In this document: positions 18,229 to 26,010 of the stretch, piece after piece
How the letters are laid out: the number at the start of each line of letters is the position of its first letter
Numbering within the stretch: position 1 is the first letter of the stretch
Assembly (NCBI GenBank): GCA_910587925.1
Contig: CAJUOC010000003.1
Coordinates: forward strand, 1-64,000
Direction: 5' to 3'
Source of the DNA: an uncultured Muribaculaceae bacterium
GTDB taxonomy: Bacteria; Bacteroidota; Bacteroidia; Bacteroidales; Muribaculaceae
DNA length: 64,000 bases
Notes under the pieces: generated by a model
What the model was told of the DNA's origin: nothing
Database searches by the model: none
What the model saw: only the letters and a program-made list of their open reading frames with translations
Made by a program: the position numbers and the translations under genes

Positions 18229-18291
18229 CAAAAAAACAGGCCGGGACGGGGCGGCGGGAGAGATGAGTCGGTAAGAGCCGCCCCGCGCCGG
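18229..18291 (-). terminator. intrinsic terminator inside the oxalate operon
   Basis: On the minus strand, the GC-rich stem formed by 18277-18291 and 18241-18255 (core GCCGCCCCG/CGGGGCGGC, two mismatches near its base) is followed within a few bases by a run of seven T (18230-18236 on the plus strand as A). It lies between the oxc stop (18307) and the AEC start (18188). Confidence 0.65.
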
Positions 18292-18306
18292 TCTGCGTAT
18301 GCGGGT

Positions 18307-20052
18307 TTACACGATTACGTGCTGGAGTGCTTCAGGGTTGAGGTAGCCGATGTGGCCGCTTTCCTTGCCGGCGTCGGCGGCGAGCTGCACGTCGATAAGG
18401 GTGGGGCGGCGCGATGCCACCGATGCCTTGAGCGCGTCTGACAGCTCCTGCGGAGTGGTCACATAGTAGGTGTCGGCTCCCCAGGTCTGGCCCAGCTTGT
18501 CGTAGCGGGCGTTGACATCAAGGGTGGTCGGGGCGGGGTCGCCGTCGCCGCTGAGGTTGACGCCGATACCGTTGTAGATACCGCCGTTGTTGAGTATCAC
18601 CACAGTCACAGGCAGCTTGAAGCGGCATATGGTGGAGAAGTCCATGCCAGAGAAGCCAAATGCGCTGTCGCCCTCTACGGCCACGACCTGCTTGCCCGTA
18701 GCCACGGCGGCTCCGATGGCCGAGCCCATGCCCATGCCCATGATGGCCCAGGTGGCGCAGTCGATACGGTGTCGCGGCAGCGACATGTTTACGGCGTCGC
18801 GGGTGTCGTCGAGGGTATTGGCTCCCTCGTTGACCAGGATGATGTCGGGGTTCGACTCCAGGATGGGCTTGATGGCCGACAGGGCTGTCCAGTGATTCAT
18901 GGGCGATGCGGTCGACTCGTTTTTAAGACGGGTGGCAAAGGCTGCGTTTTTGGCGGTGGTCTCCGCTTTGAGCTTTTCAATCCATGCAGGGTCGATGCTC
19001 ATCTTATACTTGGGCAGCTCAGCGAGCAGAGCCTCGAGTGAGCTGCGCAGGTCGCCCACGACTGGGGCGGCGATGGGACGGTTGCAGTCGACCTCCTGCG
19101 GGTCGATGTCGAGCTGGACAAATTTCACTGTCTTGCTCCACTTGCCGTGGCCGCGCGACAGCAGCCAGTTGAGGCGGGCGCCGACGAGCACCACCACATC
19201 GGCCTCCTGCATGATGGTCGAGCGACAGGCCAGCGCGCTGAGCGGGCCGTCGTCGGGCAATACGCCCTTGGCCATCGACATGGGCAGATAGGGGATGCCG
19301 GCTTTGTCGACCAGCTGCTTGAGCAGGTCTTCGACGCGTGCATATGCGGCTCCCTTGCCGATAAGCAGGGCGGGGCGGCCGGCGCCGGCGATAAGCCGGG
19401 CAGCGCGGGTCACCGCCTCGGGGGCCGGCGGCATGGCCGGGGCGAGGTCGACAGGCTCAAAGAGCAGACTTTCAGCGACATCGCGGTCGATTATCTGACC
19501 CAGACACGGGGTGGTCACGTCGAGATATACGCCGCCGGGACGGCCCGAGATAGCGGCGCGGTATGCGCGCACCACTGCAGTGGGTATATCCTCGGCGCGG
19601 TTTACGCGGTAAGCGGCTTTTACGAGCGGCTTGGCGATGGCGAGCTGGTCGAGGGCCTCATAGTTGCCCTGGCCCAAATCGATGGGCTCGCGCTCGCTTG
19701 AGCCGGAAATCTGAATCATCGGGTAGCAGTTGACCGTGGCATTGGCCGTGGCGGTGAGGCCGTTGAGAAATCCCAGCGACGATACAGTGAGCAGTACGCC
19801 GGGAGTGCCTGTCAGGAAGCCGTGGGTCTGGGCGGCCATGCCGGCCTGCTGCTCGTGGCGGAAGCCTACAAAGCGGATGCCGGCCTGCTGGGCCAGATAA
19901 GAGAAGTCGGTCACGGGGATACCTACCAGGCCATACATATCTTTGATACCGACTTTTACGAGAGCCTGCGCCAGCAGCCACATGCCGGTGACCTGATTGG
20001 GATAGGTCGGGGCGGTGGCGGGAGTGGCGGGTGTATTGGGAGTGGTTGACAT
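18307..20052 (-). CDS. oxc: oxalyl-CoA decarboxylase
   Basis: ThDP-dependent cytosolic enzyme that decarboxylates oxalyl-CoA to formyl-CoA and CO2. 581 residues. Key features: GLVGIPVTDFSYLAQ, the catalytic Glu67 in GFRHEQQAGMAAQ, SSLGFLNGLTATANA, and the ThDP/Mg motif GDSAFGFSGMDF...NNGGIYNG. The GIPVTDF and SSEREPIDLGQGNYEALDQ blocks favour Oxc over acetolactate synthase. An extra N-terminal tail of Thr/Pro/Ala (residues 2-18) precedes the usual start. It works with the upstream frc, which supplies oxalyl-CoA, and together they release formate and CO2. Confidence 0.95.
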   Translation of the reverse strand: MSTTPNTPATPATAPTYPNQVTGMWLLAQALVKVGIKDMYGLVGIPVTDFSYLAQQAGIRFVGFRHEQQAGMAAQTHGFLTGTPGVLLTVSSLGFLNGLTATANATVNCYPMIQISGSSEREPIDLGQGNYEALDQLAIAKPLVKAAYRVNRAEDIPTAVVRAYRAAISGRPGGVYLDVTTPCLGQIIDRDVAESLLFEPVDLAPAMPPAPEAVTRAARLIAGAGRPALLIGKGAAYARVEDLLKQLVDKAGIPYLPMSMAKGVLPDDGPLSALACRSTIMQEADVVVLVGARLNWLLSRGHGKWSKTVKFVQLDIDPQEVDCNRPIAAPVVGDLRSSLEALLAELPKYKMSIDPAWIEKLKAETTAKNAAFATRLKNESTASPMNHWTALSAIKPILESNPDIILVNEGANTLDDTRDAVNMSLPRHRIDCATWAIMGMGMGSAIGAAVATGKQVVAVEGDSAFGFSGMDFSTICRFKLPVTVVILNNGGIYNGIGVNLSGDGDPAPTTLDVNARYDKLGQTWGADTYYVTTPQELSDALKASVASRRPTLIDVQLAADAGKESGHIGYLNPEALQHVIV

Positions 20053-20080
20053 ATTATGATGCGTGTTTTATGTTAATCAT

Positions 20081-20106
20081 TGGGGCCGGCCGAGCGGCCG
20101 GCCCCA
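20081..20106. other. perfect GC stem-loop between frc and oxc
   Basis: TGGGGCCGGCC (20081-20091) and GGCCGGCCCCA (20096-20106) form a perfect 11-bp stem with a 4-nt loop in the intercistronic gap. No T-run follows on the minus strand, so it is more likely an mRNA-stabilising or processing element than a terminator. Confidence 0.6.
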
Positions 20107-20123
20107 TGTGTGTGATGGAAAGA

Positions 20124-21437
20124 TTATTTAGCGGGAGTGGCGGGAGCCTCGGGCTTGGGCATCGGGGCGGTGGTGCCGTTGGCCTTGAAGGCGGCCATCT
20201 GCTCGGGCGTGTAGCCCAGCGAGGCAAGGATTGCGTCGGTGTCGCCGCCCAGCTCGGGGGCGGGGCCGTAGGTAGGCTGATAGTTGCTCAGGGTGAAGGG
20301 GCAGCCCACGGTGACAAACTCGCCGACCTTGCCGCCCTGGTTGATCTTCACCAGGGTATTGCCGTCGTACAGGCTCTCGTCGTCCATGATTTCCTTGGTC
20401 GACAGTACAGGGCCGCAGGGCACGCCGTAGGGCGACAGCAGCTTGACTACCTCCATCTTGTCTTTGGTGATGGTAAACTGCTCGATACGGGCCCAGATTT
20501 CCTGTTTGTGGCGGTCGCGGGCATCGGCGGTGTTGAAGTCGGGATTGGTGAGCCAGTCCTCAAAGCCCAGAGCCTTGCATGCCAGCTCAAAGTTTTTAGG
20601 CTCGCGCTGAAGGATTACATACACGTATGCGTTGGGGTCGGTCTCCCAGCCCTTGCACTTGTATGTCCAGCCCAGCACGCCGGAGCCTTCCTGGTTGCCC
20701 GAGCGGGGCACGAAGTCGCTGAATTTTCCGTCGGGGTACTGCGGGAACTGAGTCAGATAGCCCAGCTTTTCCAGCGTGAGCTGGTCGCGGGTCTTGATGC
20801 GGCAGAGGTTAAGGCAGGCATTGTGCATCGACTGATATACATAAGTGCCCTCGCCGGTCTTCTCGCGCTGGCACAGGGCGGCCAGCAGACCGATGAGCAG
20901 ATGCATGCCCGAGTTGGAGTCGCCCAGGGCTGCGCCGCTCTGGGTGGGCACGTCGTGCTCGCCCTGCCACCAGCCGGTGGTCGAGGCGGCGCCGGCGGTC
21001 ACCTGAGCGATAGGCTCGTAAGCCTTGAGGTCTTTGAATCGCGACGACAGCGGGAAGCCCTTGATGGTGCCGTAGATACAGCGGGGGTTGAGCTGATGCA
21101 CAGCCTCCCAGCTGAAACCGAGCTTGTCCATGGCGCCCGGGTGAAGATTTTCTACAAATATATCGGCCTCCTTGATGAGCTTGGTGAGAATCTCCTTGCC
21201 ATCGGGAGTCTTGGCGTCGAGCGCGAGTGATTTCTTGTCGGAGTTGAGCTGAAGGAAGTAGTAGCTGGGCTCGCCGGCCATAAACTGGATTTCATTACGG
21301 GTGGCGTCGCCCACGCCCGGGCGCTCGATTTTGATTACCTCGGCGCCGAGCCAGGCGAGCATCTGAGTACATGACGGGCCCGACTGCACTTCAGTGAAGT
21401 CGACCACTTTGATGCCTTGGAGAGGAGCTGTGTTCAT
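20124..21437 (-). CDS. frc: formyl-CoA:oxalate CoA-transferase
   Basis: Family III CoA-transferase that moves CoA from formyl-CoA to oxalate, giving oxalyl-CoA and formate. 437 residues. It starts PLQGIKVVDFTEVQSGPSC, with ERPGVGDATR and the catalytic Asp173 in LGDSNSGMHL, equivalent to Asp169 of the Oxalobacter enzyme as I recall it. The C-terminus carries an unusual Pro/Ala tail (TTAPMPKPEAPATPAK). First gene of the frc-oxc-AEC operon. The 225 bp upstream hold no promoter I can support on the minus strand. Confidence 0.95.
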   Translation of the reverse strand: MNTAPLQGIKVVDFTEVQSGPSCTQMLAWLGAEVIKIERPGVGDATRNEIQFMAGEPSYYFLQLNSDKKSLALDAKTPDGKEILTKLIKEADIFVENLHPGAMDKLGFSWEAVHQLNPRCIYGTIKGFPLSSRFKDLKAYEPIAQVTAGAASTTGWWQGEHDVPTQSGAALGDSNSGMHLLIGLLAALCQREKTGEGTYVYQSMHNACLNLCRIKTRDQLTLEKLGYLTQFPQYPDGKFSDFVPRSGNQEGSGVLGWTYKCKGWETDPNAYVYVILQREPKNFELACKALGFEDWLTNPDFNTADARDRHKQEIWARIEQFTITKDKMEVVKLLSPYGVPCGPVLSTKEIMDDESLYDGNTLVKINQGGKVGEFVTVGCPFTLSNYQPTYGPAPELGGDTDAILASLGYTPEQMAAFKANGTTAPMPKPEAPATPAK

Positions 21438-21590
21438 AACGGTGTGTGTGTTTAGTAAGTTTTGATATTTTCTGTGTGTGTCTTATGCAGTATGCGAGGC
21501 TCGCGGCCTCATATCGACTATAAAACGCCCCGGCCCGGCAAAATGTTGAGTCGCAGATGCGAAAAAGGATTTTGCACCGGCAGCCCGTGA

Positions 21591-21622
21591 TGTGACCTCC
21601 GGCATTTTTTTTCGTACCTTTG
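21591..21622 (+). promoter_or_regulatory. possible promoter of the acyltransferase gene
   Basis: TACCTTTG at 21615-21622 is an exact -7 box; the -33 region at 21591-21594 reads TGTG instead of TTTG, with a 20-bp spacer. The ATG follows 40 bp later. Confidence 0.5.
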
Positions 21623-21662
21623 CAGTGACGTTTACATACTCGATATAAGGTGTGTTTCAGGT

Positions 21663-22712
21663 ATGGATAGAGATTGTCAGATACAGGTAGCTGTGCCTGC
21701 GGTGCATGGTCATCGTACAGGTGTCGACATCATGAGGGTATGGTTTAGCTTCGGGGTCGTGCTCGCCCATTTCTGGCACGAGCCCTTCGGGTCTGATGTG
21801 GTAATGGATATATTTGCACGCAGTACCCAGTTGCGTATGGCGACCTTTATGTTTGTGTCATTTCTGCTCACAGGGCCGTCGCTGTGCGATACATCTGTCA
21901 ACCGCGACAAAATCGTGCGCCGGCTGTGGCGACTCGCTCTTCCGATAGTGATGTGGGCGGTGATATATTTCGCAGTGCTGTGGGTTGCGCATGGTGGTAT
22001 GCCTGTTTCATCGTTGTGGTGGCAGTTGTTTACGGGGCATAGCTACAACAAGGCGATGTGGTTTCTCAACAACATACTGTATCTCACCCTGCTCTTTGCC
22101 CCGATACTGCTGATGCACGACCGCATTTTGAAAACTGCTATATTTGCCGTACTCACAGTGGTTCCGCTCGCGCTCGAGTATACAGGCGCCGAGCAGGCGC
22201 TTATTGATGGCCTGCGCGACGAAATCAAGTATCCGCTGGGGCGATTGGTCGAGATGATGCCGTATGTGAGCCTACCTCTGCTGCTGTGTGTCACCGGGGT
22301 CATGAGCCGGCTGCGCGACAATCCTTTGCGCGGGCTGGTGCTTCTGTTGCCGGCCGCAGCAGTGGCATACATATGGCTCGCTCCCGGATGGTCGGGCGTA
22401 TACGCCCTTACTGCCGGCGGTCTTCCGTTGTTGATAAAGACCATGATGGTGTCGCTGATGATATATTTCCTGCCGGGGCGCATTATACCCGCTGTATTGA
22501 GGCGGATGCTCGCGGCTGTAGCGCGCTACGGCATGGGCATATACTGTGTGCATCTGCTGGTAGGTCATGTGTTTTTCGACACTATGGCCGGTGCCGTAGG
22601 GCTGCGCCCGGGCAGTTTCTCGGGCTGTGTGGCGCTGTATATTGTGAGCCTCGCATTGTGCGTGGCCATATCGCGGATACCATCGAGGCTATGCCGCAAT
22701 ATAGTCATGTGA
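21663..22712 (+). CDS. acyltransferase 3 family membrane protein
   Basis: A 349-residue integral membrane protein with about ten hydrophobic segments. The opening GVDIMRVWFSFGVVLAHFWHE contains the conserved Asp-Arg pair and the catalytic-type His of acyltransferase 3 enzymes, which O-acylate envelope sugars or other surface molecules. MWFLNNILYLTLLFAPIL is the usual second signature. The acceptor is unknown. It is monocistronic, divergent from frc and convergent with the acyl-CoA ligase gene. Confidence 0.82.
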   Translation: MDRDCQIQVAVPAVHGHRTGVDIMRVWFSFGVVLAHFWHEPFGSDVVMDIFARSTQLRMATFMFVSFLLTGPSLCDTSVNRDKIVRRLWRLALPIVMWAVIYFAVLWVAHGGMPVSSLWWQLFTGHSYNKAMWFLNNILYLTLLFAPILLMHDRILKTAIFAVLTVVPLALEYTGAEQALIDGLRDEIKYPLGRLVEMMPYVSLPLLLCVTGVMSRLRDNPLRGLVLLLPAAAVAYIWLAPGWSGVYALTAGGLPLLIKTMMVSLMIYFLPGRIIPAVLRRMLAAVARYGMGIYCVHLLVGHVFFDTMAGAVGLRPGSFSGCVALYIVSLALCVAISRIPSRLCRNIVM

Positions 22713-22745
22713 CCGAATCGGCTATGCTGCCGGTCCGGTCACATG
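22706..22745. terminator. palindromic terminator between convergent genes
   Basis: CATGTGACCG (22706-22715) and CGGTCACATG (22736-22745) are perfectly complementary and enclose a second small GC stem. The acyltransferase stop codon is inside the left arm. No clear T-run is present. Confidence 0.5.
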
Positions 22746-22767
22746 GCGACTGCGGTTTTCAGCCGTG

Positions 22768-24579
22768 TCAGCAGTACATGGCTTCGATCTGTGGGGCATA
22801 GCGGTCGGCGATGACCGGTCGGCGCAGCTTGAGGGTATTGGTGAGCTCGCCTTTCTCGATGGTAAACTCGTCGGGGAGCAGGGTGAAGCGCTTGATTTTC
22901 TCAAATCCGGCCAGGCCGCGCTGCAGGCGCTCGATGCGCTCCTGGAAGAAGCGGATTATCTCGGAGTTCTGCACCAGGTCGTCGATGCTCTTGAACGCAA
23001 TCTGATGACGTCGGGCATAGTCTTTGAGCGCCTCCACGGCGGGGATGATAATCGCGGTGACATATTTGCGGCGGTCGCCAATCACGGCCACCTGCTCGAT
23101 GTAGCGGTCGGCGCCGAGGCGGCTCTCGATGGCCTGGGGCGCGATATACTTGCCGTTGGATGTCTTGAAGAGGTCTTTGATACGGTCGGTGAGGATGAGG
23201 GCGCCGGAGGCGTCGAAGTATCCTGCGTCGCCCGTGCGCAGCCATCCGTCGGGGGTGAATGTGCGCTCGGTCTCGGCGGGGCGGTTGTGGTAGCCGCGCA
23301 TCACCGTCGGCCCCTTGACCTGTATCTCGCCCTCGTCGCCGATGCGCACCTGCACGCGGGGTATGGCCGTGCCGACAGTGCCTATCTCAAAACCTGTCTG
23401 CGGGAAGCAGGTCACGGTGGCGGTGGTCTCGCTCAGGCCGTAGCCGATGACGATGTTGACGCCCATCGAGTGGAAAAACTCCACGATGTTGGTGGCCAGC
23501 GGAGCGCCGGCCGTGGGGAAGATATTGCCGCGGTCGACGCCCATGATGCGTCGCACGGGCCCGAAGACGCGCTTGTCAAAAAAGCGGTATTCCATCTCGA
23601 GCAGCGCCGGTACCTTGCGGCCGGTGCGCACGTAGCGCAGGTTGCGGCGGGCGCCCACGCGCAGCGCGCGCAGCATCATCTTCTTGCGCAGGCCGCTCAT
23701 GCGCGAGAGTTTGTCCTGAATGGCGGCGTAAGCCTTCTCCCAGAATCGCGGCACGCTGCACATGCACGTGGGACGCACCTCGCGCAGGGCGTCCTGGATA
23801 CGGCGCGGGTCGGTATTGACCCACACCTCCATCGACATGTACAGGCAGAAGTATGTCCACGCTTTCTCGAAGATATGGCACAGCGGCAGGAAGCATATCG
23901 ATGTATCCCGCTCGCTGAGCATGTCGAGGCGCTCGCGGTGTATGGCCAGCGCGGCATTGAAGCAGCTGTGGGGCAGCACGGCGCCCTTGGGCTCGCCAGT
24001 GGTGCCTGACGTGTATATGAGGGTGGCTACATCGTCGGGAGTGGCGTCGGCGGTGCGGCGCTTCACCTCGGCGCGGCACATCTCGCCGGCGGCTGCGCCC
24101 AGGGCTGTGAGCGAGCTGAAGGTGAGCACGCGGCGGTCGTCGGTATCGTGGGGCGTATCGGCCGAGTAAAGCACGATATGCTCCAGCCGCGGGCAGCGCG
24201 GGGCCACTTCCATGGCGATGGCATACTGGCGCTCGTCGCCGGTAAAAATGATGCGGGCACCGGAGTCGCGCAGTATGTACTCCACCTGCTCGGCGCTCGA
24301 CGTGGCGTAAATCGACACGGGGATGGCGCGGTTGCGGTAGCAGGCAAAGTCGGTCACAAGCAGCTCGGCACGGTTGCCCGAGAAGATGGCGACCATCTCT
24401 CCCGGCTCGATGTCGAGGGTCTCCAGGGCGCATGCCACCTCAAAGGAGCGGTCGTCGAGCTCGCGCCAGGTCATCGTGTGCCATGTGCCGGGCAGGGCCG
24501 GCTCTTCATATTTCAAGGCAGTGCGGTCGGGATGCCGGCGCGCCTGCGCGGTAGTCAGTGTGTTGAGGATATTTGTCAT
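22768..24579 (-). CDS. long-chain acyl-CoA synthetase (AMP-forming)
   Basis: Activates fatty acids to acyl-CoA using ATP, through an acyl-AMP. About 603 residues with the start at 24579 (MTNILNTLTTAQARR); a longer frame to 24621 lacks homology-like sequence. The adenylate-forming signatures are present: LIYTSGTTGEPKGAVLP, GYGLSETTATVT, and GWLRTGDAGYFDASG followed by the hinge DRIKDLFKTSNGKYI. A TACCTTTG box lies at 24608-24601 upstream. It may scavenge or recycle fatty acids for membranes. It follows a DegT gene by 143 bp on the same strand. Confidence 0.92.
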   Translation of the reverse strand: MTNILNTLTTAQARRHPDRTALKYEEPALPGTWHTMTWRELDDRSFEVACALETLDIEPGEMVAIFSGNRAELLVTDFACYRNRAIPVSIYATSSAEQVEYILRDSGARIIFTGDERQYAIAMEVAPRCPRLEHIVLYSADTPHDTDDRRVLTFSSLTALGAAAGEMCRAEVKRRTADATPDDVATLIYTSGTTGEPKGAVLPHSCFNAALAIHRERLDMLSERDTSICFLPLCHIFEKAWTYFCLYMSMEVWVNTDPRRIQDALREVRPTCMCSVPRFWEKAYAAIQDKLSRMSGLRKKMMLRALRVGARRNLRYVRTGRKVPALLEMEYRFFDKRVFGPVRRIMGVDRGNIFPTAGAPLATNIVEFFHSMGVNIVIGYGLSETTATVTCFPQTGFEIGTVGTAIPRVQVRIGDEGEIQVKGPTVMRGYHNRPAETERTFTPDGWLRTGDAGYFDASGALILTDRIKDLFKTSNGKYIAPQAIESRLGADRYIEQVAVIGDRRKYVTAIIIPAVEALKDYARRHQIAFKSIDDLVQNSEIIRFFQERIERLQRGLAGFEKIKRFTLLPDEFTIEKGELTNTLKLRRPVIADRYAPQIEAMYC

Positions 24580-24722
24580 AAAAAATATCAAAATCCGTGG
24601 CAAAGGTAGCCCAATCGGCATAAATCAATAACAAACCGGGCCGGAAAATCAGCCTACTGTTAACAAACATTTCGGCTATGCACACCAAGTGCTAATATTT
24701 GTTAACAAAACAGAGGGGCTGT

Positions 24723-25988
24723 CTATCGCTCGATTGCCTCGGTGATTTTTGCCACGATGTATCTCACATCGTCGTCGGTGACCCAGGGGCCCGAGGGGAG
24801 GCACATGCCGCAGCCGAAGAGGCGCTCGCTCACACCGTTGACGTAAGCGGGGCAGCCGGCAAAGACGGGCTGGCGGTGCATGGGTTTCCACAGCGGGCGG
24901 CTCTCGATACCGGCGGCGTCGAGGTACACGCGCATTGCCTCGACATTGGCGGCGGGCTCGCAGTCGGTGTGTGCGCTCGCGGCGGCGTGGGTCACGCCGG
25001 CGGCGCCGCCCACTGCACCGGTCACTATCTGTGAGTATGCCTTGTCCTGGCCTTTGACGCGCAGGTCGGCGTCGAGGGTCACGGTGCAGAGCCAGAAGTT
25101 GGAGTCGTATCGCGGCGAGGGATTCTCGTGGAGCGTCACGCCCGGCACGTCGCGCAGCAACTCGCGGTACAGGGCCTGCACGTGGCGATGGTGGGCTATA
25201 TGCTCGTCGAGCACGGTCATCTGTCCGCGGCCGATGCCGGCGCAGATGTTGCTCATGCGGTAGTTGTATCCGATGTGCTCATGCTGGTAGTAGGGATACG
25301 ACTCTCGGGCCTGGGTGGCGTAGAACATGATGGTCTGCTTCCACTCGCGGTCGGGCACGATGAGGGCGCCGCCGCCCGAGGTGGTGATCATCTTGTTGCC
25401 GTTGAACGACAGTACGCCGAAGCGGCCGAAAGTACCGCACACTTGCCCGTCGAAGCGGCTGCCGAAGCCCTCGGCGGCATCTTCAATCACGGGGATGTCG
25501 TAGCGTGCGGCCACCTCAAGTATCTCGTCGATGCGCGCGGGCATACCGTAGAGATATACCGGCAGTATGGCCTTGGGCTTGCGGCCGGTGACGGCGATAC
25601 GGTCTTTGATGGCGCGGTCGAGCAGCTCGGGATCCATATTCCAGGAGTCGGGCTCTGAGTCGACAAATACCGGGGTGGCGCCAAGGTAGGAGACGGGATT
25701 TGACGAGGCACAGAAGGTAAACGACTGTACCATCACCTCGTCGCCGGGGCCTACTCCGCAGCCGATGAGAGCCAGGTGCACGGCGGCGGTGCCGGCGCTG
25801 AGAGCGACGATTTCCTTGTCGAGGTCCGGGTTGCCCTCGCGTCGGTCGACAAATGCCTTGAGGTCGTCCTCGAAGCCGTTGACATTGGGGCCCAGGGGCA
25901 CCACCCAGTTGTCGTCGAAGGCTTCACGGATGTATTTCATTTCGTTGCCGCTCATATGAGCCAGGCACAGGAGTATGCGTTTTGCCAT
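24723..25988 (-). CDS. DegT/DnrJ/EryC1/StrS-family aminotransferase
   Basis: PLP-dependent sugar aminotransferase, 421 residues from the ATG at 25988. Motifs: EAFDDNWVVPLGPNVNGFE, GDEVMVQSFTFCAS, the Asp in PVIEDAAEGFGSRF, and the PLP Lys in SFNGNKMITTSGGG. Such enzymes aminate keto-sugars bound to nucleotides for O-antigen, capsule or glycoprotein glycans. The long insert around residues 300-345 (Gly/Ala-rich) is unusual. It sits 22 bp after lptD. No other gene of an amino-sugar pathway is close, so the substrate cannot be assigned. Confidence 0.88.
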   Translation of the reverse strand: MAKRILLCLAHMSGNEMKYIREAFDDNWVVPLGPNVNGFEDDLKAFVDRREGNPDLDKEIVALSAGTAAVHLALIGCGVGPGDEVMVQSFTFCASSNPVSYLGATPVFVDSEPDSWNMDPELLDRAIKDRIAVTGRKPKAILPVYLYGMPARIDEILEVAARYDIPVIEDAAEGFGSRFDGQVCGTFGRFGVLSFNGNKMITTSGGGALIVPDREWKQTIMFYATQARESYPYYQHEHIGYNYRMSNICAGIGRGQMTVLDEHIAHHRHVQALYRELLRDVPGVTLHENPSPRYDSNFWLCTVTLDADLRVKGQDKAYSQIVTGAVGGAAGVTHAAASAHTDCEPAANVEAMRVYLDAAGIESRPLWKPMHRQPVFAGCPAYVNGVSERLFGCGMCLPSGPWVTDDDVRYIVAKITEAIER

Positions 25989-26010
25989 AGCTGTGATGAT
26001 GTGATGATTG

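Noticed and set aside
18307..20052. Acetolactate synthase or another ThDP enzyme instead of oxalyl-CoA decarboxylase
   Set aside because: The frc neighbour and Oxc-specific blocks around the catalytic Glu and SSEREPIDLGQ favour Oxc.
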